This document shows, piece after piece, positions 25,631-33,885 of a stretch of 64,000 nucleotides of DNA. The stretch is from JACZUI01 sp965216725 (lineage in GTDB: Bacteria > Actinomycetota > Acidimicrobiia > Spongiisociales > ZC4RG35). The stretch covers positions 186,001 through 250,000 of the forward strand of contig CBDCGI010000005.1 of NCBI GenBank assembly GCA_965216725.1, written 5' to 3'. The notes below the pieces were generated by a model. That model was given only the letters and a program-made list of their open reading frames with translations, made no database searches and was not told the DNA's origin. Made by a program: the position numbers and the translations under genes. Numbering within the stretch: the stretch's first letter is position 1; every line of letters begins with the position of its first letter.

Positions 25631-27117
25631 CCGCCGGCAGCGATGACCCGGCTGGCGTCGGCAACGAAAGTGGTGATTGCAGGGAAGAAGCCGATGACAA
25701 CCGTCAGCGCCACGGACACGCCCAAAGCCAATCGCAACGACCCGGCGGGCGCCTCCACCTCCGGCGTATCCTCAGCGAGAGCACCAGTTGGAGCGTCGAG
25801 CCACACCGTCTTGACCACCTTGGCGTAGTAATACAGGGCTATCACCGCGTTGATCGCAGCGATCACGGCGAGTACCACGGTGGCGGTGCCCCCGGCGATC
25901 ATCACCGAACGGAACATGGCGAACTTGGCGAACCAACCTGCCAGGGGCGGTATGCCGGCAAGGCTGAAGAAGAAGACCGCGGTGAGAACTCCGAGCCGGG
26001 GATCCACCTGCATCAAACCACCCCAATCTCGCAACTCGCCCGACCGGGTCCGCTCCGCACCGGCGATGACAACTGCGAAAGCTCCGAGGTTCATTACCGC
26101 GTAGATGACCAGATAGATGAGGGTCGCCGAGAACGCCTCTTCGAGGTCGGCTCCGGCGACAGCCGCTGCCGCAAAGGGGACCAACATGAAGCCGGCCTGG
26201 GCCACTGAGGAGTATGCGAGCAGCCTCACGATGTTGGTTTGGCGTAAGGCTGAGAGATTGCCGACGGTCATGCTCAGCGCAGCCAGCACCCAGAGGGCCG
26301 GAGCCCAGATATCGGAAAGCCCGGGAAGGGCGAGATACATCACCAGAAGCATGGCGACGAAGCCGGCGGCTTTGGAGTTGACCGAGAGATAGGCAGTTAC
26401 CGGTGTCGGTGCCCCTTCGTAGGTGTCTGGCGCCCAGAAATGAAAGGGAACGGCGGAGATCTTGAATCCGAAGCCCACGATCACGAACAGGACGGCCATG
26501 ATCATGGCCGGCTCACCCGACCGTCCCGCCGTGGCCTCGGCCAAACCGGAGAATGTGACCTCCCCGGTGAGCCCGAAGAGGAACGACATCCCGTACAGGA
26601 GAATCGCCGTCGACAGCACACCAAGTATGAAGTACTTCAAGGACGCTTCGTTTGACTTGGCGTCTCCCTTTCGCCAGCCCGCCAGCAGGAAGAGCGGACC
26701 CGTCGTCAGCTCCAACCCGATGAACATGATGATCAGATCACGCGCCGACGACATCACCATCGAGCCCAGCAGTGAAGCGAGCAACAGGAAGTAGTACTCA
26801 CCCTGGTAGTAGCGGTCAGACTCGATGTAGTGGTGCGACATGAGGAAGACGATGTACGCCGCGACCACGAAGAGGCCCTTCAGCACCAAAGCGAAGTCGT
26901 CCACAACGTAAGAGCCGTCGAACATCGACCGAATCTCGCCGTCAGCAGCCAGGAGGACCAGAGGCACCGCGGCGAGAGCGGTGCCGGCAACGGCAGCCGT
27001 AGCCACGATGTACTTGCGACGCCGGGGAAGAATCAGATCGAGCACGAAGGCAATGACCAGCGTTCCCACCACCACGAACTCCGGAGCTAAGGCGAAATAG
27101 TCGATGTCAAAAGGCAT
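25627..27117 (-). CDS. nuoN: NADH-quinone oxidoreductase subunit N, 11-gene complex I cluster
   Basis: A 496-residue antiporter-like membrane subunit with about 14 helices. Typical segments are the GLELTTGPLFLLAGWRKGDA region with a membrane glutamate, EASLKYFILGVLSTAILLYG, and PFHFWAPDTYEGAPTPVTAY. It would carry protons in the membrane arm. It is the last gene of the first nuo cluster, which starts with nuoA at 36503 and lacks nuoE, nuoF and nuoG. The frame is intact. A second NuoN is encoded at 45390. Confidence 0.95.
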   Translation of the reverse strand: MPFDIDYFALAPEFVVVGTLVIAFVLDLILPRRRKYIVATAAVAGTALAAVPLVLLAADGEIRSMFDGSYVVDDFALVLKGLFVVAAYIVFLMSHHYIESDRYYQGEYYFLLLASLLGSMVMSSARDLIIMFIGLELTTGPLFLLAGWRKGDAKSNEASLKYFILGVLSTAILLYGMSFLFGLTGEVTFSGLAEATAGRSGEPAMIMAVLFVIVGFGFKISAVPFHFWAPDTYEGAPTPVTAYLSVNSKAAGFVAMLLVMYLALPGLSDIWAPALWVLAALSMTVGNLSALRQTNIVRLLAYSSVAQAGFMLVPFAAAAVAGADLEEAFSATLIYLVIYAVMNLGAFAVVIAGAERTRSGELRDWGGLMQVDPRLGVLTAVFFFSLAGIPPLAGWFAKFAMFRSVMIAGGTATVVLAVIAAINAVIALYYYAKVVKTVWLDAPTGALAEDTPEVEAPAGSLRLALGVSVALTVVIGFFPAITTFVADASRVIAAGG

Positions 27118-27154
27118 CAGAAGTCACCCGCGGCGCAGATCTCCGAAGGCCTGA

Positions 27155-28771
27155 TCAACCTCTACCTCCGGACAGGGCAGCAGTGATGTCGCTGTTGAAA
27201 GCCATATCCACCAACGAGGTGACGCTGTCGGTGGTGGCCTCGAAGACCAGCTTCGGATAGAAGCCGACCACGACGATGAGCACGACCAACGGGACCCACG
27301 CCGCCAGCTCGAACCGGTCGGCATCGTGGAGGTCGGCCTGGAGCCACTCCTCGCCCGGTTCCCCCAGGTTCACCTGCTGCAGCATGTACAACATGTAGCC
27401 GGCGGTGAGCACGGTGCCGATTGCGCCGAGCACCATCGCGGTTCTGAACACTCCCAAGCTCAAACCGTCGAGCGGGTTGTAGGCGCCGACCAGGGACATG
27501 AACTCACCCCAGAATCCGGCGAGGCCGGGAAGCCCCAGCGAGGCCATGGCGGTGAATGCGAGAATCCCGCCGATCACCGGCATCAACTTCTGGTTGCCGC
27601 CGAGACGGCTCATCTCACGGGTGTGGTAGCGATGGGACATCGATCCAGCCAAGAAGAACAGGAGGCCGGTGATGAGACCGTGGGCGACCATCCCGATGAT
27701 CGCCGCGTTGATTCCGATGTCGGTCATGGTGGCGATCCCCAGCATCACAAAGCCCATGTGACCGACAGAGGAGAAGGCGATGAGACGTTTCATGTCGGTT
27801 TGGGCGAGGCAGGCCAGGGATCCGTAAATGATGCCGATCACCGCGAGGATCGCGATCGCCGGTGCCCAGCTGGCCGCCTCCTCGGGGAGGATCGGCAACG
27901 AGATCCGGATGAATCCGTATGAGCCCAGTTTCAGCAATATTGCGGCCAGCAACACCGAGCCAACCGTCGGCGCCGCGGTGTGAGCATCGGGAAGCCAGGT
28001 GTGAAGAGGCCACATCGGCACTTTGACGGCGAATCCGAGAAACAGGGCGCCAAACACCCAGAAGGCAAGGGAGCCGGTGAAGGCACCGCCGGCGCCGAGC
28101 TCGGTGAGAGCCACGATGTCGAAGGTCCGCTCGCCGAAATCACCGGATGTGAAGTAGAGGGCGAGGAAACCCAAAAGCATGAAGGCCGATCCGAAAAGCG
28201 TGAATAGGAAGAATTTGATCGAGGCGTAGAGCCGGGTCTCGATCTCCCGACCGAAGCCAGGGATCTTCCTCGGGGTCTTGTCTCCCCAGATGCCGATCAT
28301 GAAGTACATGGGCAACAGCACGACTTCGAAGAAGATGAAAAACAGCACGAGGTCGAGTGCGACGAACGTGCCGTTCATGCCCGTGGCGAGGATCAGCATG
28401 AGGATGAGAAACGCCTTGGGGTTCTTAGGTTCCTCCCAGTGGTTCCAGGAGTAGATGACCGACAACACGACGACGAATGTCGACAAGACCAGGAGAGGCA
28501 AACTGATTCCGTCGACACCGATGTGGTAGTTGGCGTTGATGGCGCCGATCCAGCTCTCATCGACCTCGAACTGGTAGCTGTTGTAGTTGCCCGCTCCGAA
28601 CTCGAACTGTCCGATCATGATCAGCGACAGGACAAACGCCGCCAGGGTCACCACCAGGGCGGTGCGCTTCAGGGCGTTCTCGTTGTCCTTGGGCAGGACC
28701 CCGAGAAGCAGGGCACCGGCCAGAGGCAGGAACACGATCAGTGTCAAACCCCAGCTTTCGAACCATTCCAT
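27155..28771 (-). CDS. nuoM: NADH-quinone oxidoreductase subunit M, 11-gene complex I cluster
   Basis: A 538-residue antiporter-like subunit with about 14 membrane helices. The family motifs are ILVPM-like FFEVVLLPMYFMIGIWGDKT (with the helix-5 glutamate), KVPMWPLHTWLPDAHTAAPT, LKLGSYGFIRISLPILPEEA, and QTDMKRLIAFSSVGHMGFVM. It forms the middle proton channel between NuoN and NuoL. It starts at ATG 28771, 15 bases past the nuoL stop. The frame is intact. Confidence 0.95.
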   Translation of the reverse strand: MEWFESWGLTLIVFLPLAGALLLGVLPKDNENALKRTALVVTLAAFVLSLIMIGQFEFGAGNYNSYQFEVDESWIGAINANYHIGVDGISLPLLVLSTFVVVLSVIYSWNHWEEPKNPKAFLILMLILATGMNGTFVALDLVLFFIFFEVVLLPMYFMIGIWGDKTPRKIPGFGREIETRLYASIKFFLFTLFGSAFMLLGFLALYFTSGDFGERTFDIVALTELGAGGAFTGSLAFWVFGALFLGFAVKVPMWPLHTWLPDAHTAAPTVGSVLLAAILLKLGSYGFIRISLPILPEEAASWAPAIAILAVIGIIYGSLACLAQTDMKRLIAFSSVGHMGFVMLGIATMTDIGINAAIIGMVAHGLITGLLFFLAGSMSHRYHTREMSRLGGNQKLMPVIGGILAFTAMASLGLPGLAGFWGEFMSLVGAYNPLDGLSLGVFRTAMVLGAIGTVLTAGYMLYMLQQVNLGEPGEEWLQADLHDADRFELAAWVPLVVLIVVVGFYPKLVFEATTDSVTSLVDMAFNSDITAALSGGRG

Positions 28772-28786
28772 CGCTATCAGCCTCTC

Positions 28787-30810
28787 CTATAGAACCAACA
28801 CGAACACGACAACCAGAACGAGCGCCCCCACGACGAAGGACGCCGCATACTGCTGAACTCGGCCGGTCTGCATCCTGCGCAACGCAGAGCCGGCACCGTC
28901 GGCCGCAGCCGACAAACCATGGACCACTCCATCGACCCCCTTCTGGTCGATGCCCCCATATACGAATGAACCCAGTCTCTTGGTCAGTAGACCGACCCCA
29001 TTGACGATGGCATCGAAGATGTAGGTGTTGGTCCAGTTGATGAAGCTGGCGACGGGCCCTTTGGTGGCACCGACGACACCGAGCGCAGCATCGTCGATGT
29101 AGTACTTGCGCCGCAGGAGCGGATAGAGCAGCGGGATCTCGAAGCCGTCGCGCTCGCCTTCGCGGTCTGGCGAGAAGACCATCCATCCCAGAACAAGGCC
29201 TCCCACAGCTGCCAGCAGGCCGAGGCCGGCCAGGGCCCAGTTGATGGCCTCGGCGTGATGGTCGCCCATCGGGACGGCTCGGATACTCAGCCATTCTGTG
29301 AAGTTGCCGATGCCGGGTAACTCCACTCCAGGGATGTTTACCAAGCCGATGAATATCGAAGGAATTGCGAGCGCCACCAGTGGACCCGTCATCACCCGCG
29401 GCGCTTCGTGGGGAGTGCCGTGCCCCTTGAACTCACCGAAGAAAGAGAGGGCAATGGCCCGTGCCATGTAGAAGGCGGTGACAAACGCGCCTGCGATGGC
29501 AATCCACATGACGAGGGTGTATCCCTCGTAGTCCAGAGTGGCCAAGGATCTCGTCTTTGGACCAGAAAGCCGGCGAGCGGGATGATCCCTGCCAGGGCCA
29601 GAGACCCTGCGATGAACGTCCAATAGGTGGTCGGCATGTATTTGCGTAGGCCCCCCATGTCACTCATGTTGTTGGAGTGAACGGCGTGGATCATCGCACC
29701 GGCGCCCAGGAAGAGGAGAGCCTTGAAGAAGGCGTGGGTGAACAAGTGGAAGAGCCCGGCTGTGTAACCGCCTGCGGCGACGGCCGTCATCATGTAGCCG
29801 AGCTGGGACACCGTGGAGTACGCAAGGACTTTCTTGATGTCGTCTGCGACCAACGCCAGCAGACCTAGGGCGAACAGGGTGATCGCTCCGGCACCGATCA
29901 TCCAGGGTCGAGCATCCTCGGCCAGATTCTGGAACACCGGGAACACTCGGGCCATCAGGTAGATGCCGGCCGTGACCATGGTGGCAGCGTGCATGAGTGC
30001 CGACACCGGGGTGGGGCCGGCCATGGCGTCAGGAAGCCAGATGTGGAGAGGGAACTGAGCGCTCTTTCCCATCGCCCCGAAGAACAGGAGCAGGCCCCCC
30101 ACCACGGCAACGGCACCAAGTTCTTCGGCGTGGTCGACGGCGGCCTGGTTGATCGCCGCGAAGTCGAACGTGCCGACAGCGATGGCAAGGATGATCGCCC
30201 CGAGAATCAGCCCGACGTCGGCGACTTTGTTCGTGAGGAACGCCTTGTTGCCGGCGTGCACGTTTTCGAGATCTTCCCAATAGAACCCGATGAGCAGATA
30301 TGAGGCGAGGCCAACGCCCTCCCAACCGATGATCATCTGCACCAGGTTGGGGGCACCCACGAGAATCAGCATCGCCCCAGCGAACAGCGAGAAGGCAGCA
30401 AAGAACCACGGGACGCGGCGGTCCCCTTCCATGTAGCCAACGGCATAGATAAAGACCAGCAAGCCCACCACGTTGACCAGCATCAGCATCATGATCGACA
30501 GACCGTCGAGCATCCAGCCCAGCTCGAAGACGATGTCACTGCCGATGCGGGCGATCTCAAACGTATGGGTGGCGAGGACGCCGTCGCCCATGTTGAGGAA
30601 GAAGAGAACCAGCCCCCAAACCGAGTTGATGGCGAGGGCACCGATGGCCAGCTCGGCGCCGTTGTATTTCAGACGTTTGCCGAAGGCAATGATGAGCAAG
30701 AAGGCCACGAAGGGGAGGACCAGCATGATCCCGGCGGTGTCTCCCCAGAAGCCGCCGTCGCCAGCATGGATCTCGTGAACCTCCTCCGCCGCCACTACAA
30801 GGTCAAACAC
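28787..30810 (-). pseudogene. nuoL: NADH-quinone oxidoreductase subunit L, frameshifted by two single-base insertions
   Basis: The N-terminal part (30810 to about 29570) has the NuoL motifs VGLLVFIYAVGYMEGDRRVP, GWEGVGLASYLLIGFYWEDL, FPLHIWLPDAMAGPTPVSAL and KKVLAYSTVSQLGYMMTAVA. The frame is then lost: TTTCTGG, where TTCTGG is expected (29566-29568), and CCTTGG, where CCTGG is expected (29542-29546). In the short third frame between them the conserved GFWSKDEIL is read, after which ATLDYEGYTLVMWIAIAGAF continues to 28787. Removing one base at each site restores a 673-residue protein of normal length. The start is GTG 30810. These may be sequencing errors in short homopolymers or real inactivation. 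Confidence 0.85.
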
Positions 30811-30983
30811 GAGGTATCACCTCATCGCGGGCGCGGCAGCACTCGGCCGACCGGCGTCTGTTCGCCCGAAGCATAAAACTATCAAGCGCCAACACCCCAG
30901 GTTGATCCCCAACCGCCGACACCACCGAAGGCCATGGGAGACTCACGGGCGAAGTCGGCCGGAATCAGACGGTCAAACACGAG
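30799..30983. repeat. 13-bp direct repeat flanking hairpin repeat copy 2
   Basis: GGTCAAACACGAG occurs at 30799-30811, where it contains the nuoL start (GTG TTT GAC on the minus strand), and again at 30971-30983. The hairpin element at 30844-30962 lies between them. The arrangement looks like a target-site duplication, but the left copy is separated from the hairpin by 32 bases. Confidence 0.55.
30844..30962. repeat. Dispersed hairpin repeat, copy 2 (between nuoK and nuoL)
   Basis: Left arm CGGCCGACCGGCGTCTGTTC (30844-30863, continuing GCCCG) and right arm CGGGCGAAGTCGGCCGG (30946-30962) pair as in the other copies. The CGGCGTCTG insertion in the left arm stays unpaired. The closing pairs TTCGCCCG/CGGGCGAA differ from copies 1 and 4 in both strands. 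It sits in the nuoK-nuoL gap, about 17-30 bases before the nuoL ribosome site (GAGGTGA). Confidence 0.8.
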
Positions 30984-30984
30984 T

Positions 30985-31190
30985 TCTTCACCCCCTCCGC
31001 CCCTTCGGGGCACCTCCCCCAACGTCGCTTTGCGACTGGGGGAGGAGACATCGTCCTGCCGTGGGGAAACGAGACTTCACGACGCATGTCTCCCCCCAGC
31101 GAACGAAGTGAGCGTTGGGGGGAGTACGGCCTCGGGGTTTGGGGTGTCCCCAAGGTCGCTGCCGGGAGGGGGGCCGGCCGCAGGGCGAAG
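30985..31190. repeat. Dispersed GC-rich palindromic block, copy B (between nuoK and nuoL)
   Basis: The segment reads CACCCCCTCCGCCCCTTCGG, then a CTCCCCCA..TGGGGGAG hairpin around CGTCGCTTTGCGAC, then GTCTCCCCCCAGCGAACGAA, GTGAGCGTTGGGGGGAGTAC, and a final GGGAGGGGGGCCGGCCGCAG. The same order of motifs makes up 10640-10920, upstream of pcrA. Together with the hairpin repeat it fills the 394-base gene-free gap 30811-31204, which contains no other feature I can see. Confidence 0.75.
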
Positions 31191-31204
31191 TCGATCGCAC
31201 TCAT

Positions 31205-31510
31205 CTAATACCTCATCAGTTCGAGGTCGTCGACGTTGGCGGACCTACGGTTGCGGAAGATCAACAAGACGATGGCCAATCCAATCCCAACCTCGGCGGC
31301 GGCCACCGTGATCACGAAGATGGCGAATACCTGACCGACCGCCTCTGGCGTGTTCAAAACCGACTCGAAGGCAATCAGGTTGATGTTGACCGCGTTGAGC
31401 ATCAGCTCGACCGCGAGGAGAATCATCACGATGTTCCTCCTCACCAGGAGACCATAGACACCGAGTGCAAAGAGGGCGGCCGCCAGAATCAGAAACTGAT
31501 TGATCAGCAT
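31205..31510 (-). CDS. nuoK: NADH-quinone oxidoreductase subunit K, 11-gene cluster
   Basis: A 101-residue subunit with three membrane helices. It has the typical GVYGLLVRRNIVMILLAVEL stretch with the conserved glutamate, followed by MLNAVNINLIAF. Its ATG overlaps the nuoJ stop by one base (TGATG). The frame is intact and length is normal. A long repeat-filled gap follows before nuoL, unlike the tight spacing of the second nuo operon. Confidence 0.95.
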   Translation of the reverse strand: MLINQFLILAAALFALGVYGLLVRRNIVMILLAVELMLNAVNINLIAFESVLNTPEAVGQVFAIFVITVAAAEVGIGLAIVLLIFRNRRSANVDDLELMRY

Positions 31511-32061
31511 CAGGCCGACTCCCTCATTTCTTCTTCGAGCGGCGTCAGGTCTCGGCGAGCAATCGTGATTCCACCGATGAGCGCGGCAAGGAGCACAAAC
31601 GACACCACCTCGAAAGGCATCACGAACCGACCCAGGAGCGACTCTCCGATCAGCTCGGCGCTGACTCCTTCGTTCGGGTTGGCGATCGTCACCGAATCGA
31701 AGGCATCGATGCTCGCCCAGGCCATCACACCGAACAAGGCCAGTGAGATCAGGGCGGGGATCGTCTTGCGCTCCGAGTCCAAACCCTCATCGCGCCCTGT
31801 GGGGGCCCGGGTGATCATGATTCCGAAGAGGAACAGCACGATGACGGCCCCGATGTAGACCAGGACGAGGACCCACGCCACGAACTCCGCCGCGAGGATG
31901 ATGAAGAGGCCCGCCGTCCCTGCCAGGGCGGCCACGAGAAAAAGCGCCGAATGGACGACGTTCTTGGCGGTCACGACCCGAACCCCCGATGCCAGTACCA
32001 GAAGGCCTATGGCCAAGAAGACCCAGTTGACGGGCTCGCCAATCCAATCACCAAAGGTCAC
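31510..32061 (-). CDS. nuoJ: NADH-quinone oxidoreductase subunit J, 11-gene cluster
   Basis: About 183 residues with five membrane helices; the conserved region is VLVYIGAVIVLFLFGIMITR after GLFIILAAEFVAWVLVLVY. The start is chosen as GTG 32059-32061 (protein MTFGDWIGEPVNW). A strong AGGAGG lies nine bases upstream; TTG 32065-32067 would be only three bases from it. The gap to nuoI holds a hairpin repeat (32082-32198). TCACGAC occurs both at this start (32058-32064) and at the nuoI stop, so the genes may once have overlapped as GTGA. Confidence 0.93.
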   Translation of the reverse strand: MTFGDWIGEPVNWVFLAIGLLVLASGVRVVTAKNVVHSALFLVAALAGTAGLFIILAAEFVAWVLVLVYIGAVIVLFLFGIMITRAPTGRDEGLDSERKTIPALISLALFGVMAWASIDAFDSVTIANPNEGVSAELIGESLLGRFVMPFEVVSFVLLAALIGGITIARRDLTPLEEEMRESA

Positions 32062-32081
32062 GACCAAGCGCCTCCTGGTAT

Positions 32082-32198
32082 CCGGCAGACCGGCGTCTGT
32101 TCGCCCGGCCGAGAACCATGAAATGCCAGCATCACAAGGTGGTCCCCGGCCGCCAAAGGTGTGATGACCGTCGGAGCTACACGGGCGAAGTAAGCCGG
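32082..32198. repeat. Dispersed hairpin repeat, copy 3 (between nuoI and nuoJ)
   Basis: Left arm CCGGCAGACCGGCGTCTGTT (32082-32101, continuing CGCCCG) and right arm CGGGCGAAGTAAGCCGG (32182-32198). The stem is interrupted at one more position than in the other copies (AGAC opposite GTAA). The unpaired CGGCGTCTG is kept. It separates nuoI from nuoJ, and TCACGAC flanks the region at 32058-32064 and 32204-32210. Confidence 0.78.
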
Positions 32199-32203
32199 AA
32201 TCA

Positions 32204-32707
32204 TCACGACTCGAGTCCTGGAGCCTCGGGGACTGTTGCCAGCCAGTCCTGGAGCTTGTCCATGTCATGCATCATGTCGCCCATGTTCTGCTCGGAGTAC
32301 TCATACTCGGGCGACCAGAAGAGGGCGTCGAAGGGGCATACCTCCACGCAGATCCCGCAGTACATGCAGAGGGCATAGTCGATGTCGAAGCGGTCGAGTT
32401 CCGCCCGAACCTTCACTCTTCCCCCGGGCTTCGACGGTGGCTGTTCCTCTTTGTGCCCCTCTATGTAGATACACCAGTCCGGACAGGAACGGGCACAGAG
32501 CATGCACACCGTGCATGCGTCTTGGTCCAGAGCGATAACGCCTCGCGCCCGAGGAACCGGCTCCTCCTTGACCTTGGGATAGTTGACAGTGGCAAGGTGC
32601 TTCTTGGGGAGGAAGATGGTCTTGAACATGACCGAAAGGGTCACCCACAGACCCTTGGCCAGCCCGGAACCGGGTATGGGACGGCGGCCGTTGTTGGTCG
32701 TCACCAT
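32204..32707 (-). CDS. nuoI: NADH-quinone oxidoreductase subunit I, 11-gene cluster
   Basis: A 167-residue ferredoxin-like subunit carrying two [4Fe-4S] clusters (N6a and N6b): CTVCMLCARSCPDWC and CMYCGICVEVCPFDA. It passes electrons toward cluster N2 in NuoB. With nuoE, nuoF and nuoG absent from this cluster, NuoI may be the entry point for an unidentified electron donor, as in 11-subunit photosynthetic and archaeal complexes. The ATG 32705-32707 shares a base with the reconstructed nuoH stop (TGATG). Confidence 0.93.
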   Translation of the reverse strand: MVTTNNGRRPIPGSGLAKGLWVTLSVMFKTIFLPKKHLATVNYPKVKEEPVPRARGVIALDQDACTVCMLCARSCPDWCIYIEGHKEEQPPSKPGGRVKVRAELDRFDIDYALCMYCGICVEVCPFDALFWSPEYEYSEQNMGDMMHDMDKLQDWLATVPEAPGLES

Positions 32708-33714
32708 CAGACGAGGACCTTCACGATTGCGGTGACGGCGATGTTGGCCAAGGCCAGCGGGATCAGCCATTTCCATGCAAGTGTTTGGAGCTGGTCCTCA
32801 CGGAATCTCGGGAAGGTCCAGGCGGAACCAGATCATCGCGAAGATCAGGATGAAAACCTTCCCCATGAGAATCGCGGGACCGGCAAACTCGAGAGTCTCC
32901 TCTGGTATTCCGGGCAACCAATAGCCACCGAGAAAGAGGGTGACGGCAATGGCCGACATGGTGAACATGTTGGCGAATTCGGCCAGGAAGAAGAACAGGA
33001 ATCTGAAACCCGAGTACTCCGTCAGATAGCCCATCACCAACTCGGACTCGGCAATTGGCATGTCGAATGGGATCCGGCTCAGCTCGGCGAGCGCGGCGAT
33101 CATGAAGATGATGAACCCCACGATCTGAAAGATGACAAAGGGGTACCCCGCGTCGATTGCGCCTCGACGATCCCGCTCATACTCATAGTGCCGGCCATGA
33201 TCACGGAGCCAACGACTGCGAGCACGAGTGGAAGCTCGTAGGCGATCAGCTGGCCGGCGGCCCGAAGGCCTCCGATCAGCGAATACTTGTTGGCCGACGA
33301 CCAACCCGCCATCAGCACCCCGATCGTGGATATCGACGAGATGGCCAAGGCATAGAAGATGCCCACAGACAGATCGCGGAAGATGAGCCCTGGCCCGAAC
33401 GGGATGACCACGAAGAGGGCGACCGTTCCCATGAGCACGAAGATCGGAGCGATCTTGAACACCGGCTTGTCGGCGTCTTCTGGGATGAGGTCTTCCTTCT
33501 GGAAGAACTTGACGCCGTCGGCGATGAGCTGCGCCCAACCCCACCTACCACCGGCGAAGTAGGGGCCCACCCGGTGCTGCATCTTGGCCGACAGCTTCAT
33601 CTCGGCGAAGCCGATCACCATGCCGACCAGGGGGATCATCAAGGCGACCAGGAGGACCTTGCCGCCAAGAGCGACCCAGAAGTTGTCGAACAGGTCGGTG
33701 ATGACTTCAGGCAT
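32707..33714 (-). pseudogene. nuoH: NADH-quinone oxidoreductase subunit H, frameshifted twice
   Basis: The quinone-site membrane subunit in three frames. The first part reads MPEVITDLFDNFWVALGGKV, KMQHRVGPYFAGGRWGWAQL, ADGVKFFQKEDLIPEDAD to MSGIVEAQ. At about 33151-33160 the frame shifts (one base lost or two gained) and DAGYPFVIFQIVGFIIFMIA continues through AELSRIPFDMPIAESELVMG. At about 32820 an extra base (CGCCTGG for CGCTGG) cuts the end; without it the protein reads WTFPRFREDQLQTLAWKWLI and stops at 32707-32709. Reconstructed length is 335 residues, normal for NuoH, and the restored stop overlaps nuoI exactly, which supports the reconstruction. Confidence 0.83.
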
Positions 33715-33757
33715 GGTGGTGTCCACTGACCTTGGATATCGAAACGATGCGGAAGCC

Positions 33758-33873
33758 CCGACCGACCAGCGTCTGTTTGCCCGGGGATCCTCTATCAGGC
33801 ACCGTAGCTGAGGGTGAAGCTCCACCATCGAACACATGAACCACGCGGGAGACTCCCGGGCAAAGTCGGCCGG
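33758..33873. repeat. Dispersed hairpin repeat, copy 4 (between nuoD and nuoH)
   Basis: Left arm CGACCGACCAGCGTCTGTTT (33759-33778, continuing GCCCGGG) and right arm CCCGGGCAAAGTCGGCCGG (33855-33873). The closing stem TTTGCCCGGG/CCCGGGCAAA is the longest of the four. The unpaired CCAGCGTCTG is kept. It fills most of the 171-base gap between the reconstructed nuoD stop (33886) and the nuoH start (33714). Confidence 0.8.
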
Positions 33874-33885
33874 TACTTGAGACGA

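Noticed and set aside
29542..29568. Programmed ribosomal frameshift in nuoL
   Set aside because: No slippery heptamer, stimulatory structure or spaced ribosome site is evident, two shifts of the same sign are needed, and similar indels occur in neighbouring genes.
1293..33873. Hairpin repeats as integron attC sites
   Set aside because: They lack the GTTRRRY/RYYYAAC core sites and no integrase gene or cassette array is present; the fixed bulge differs from attC extrahelical bases.
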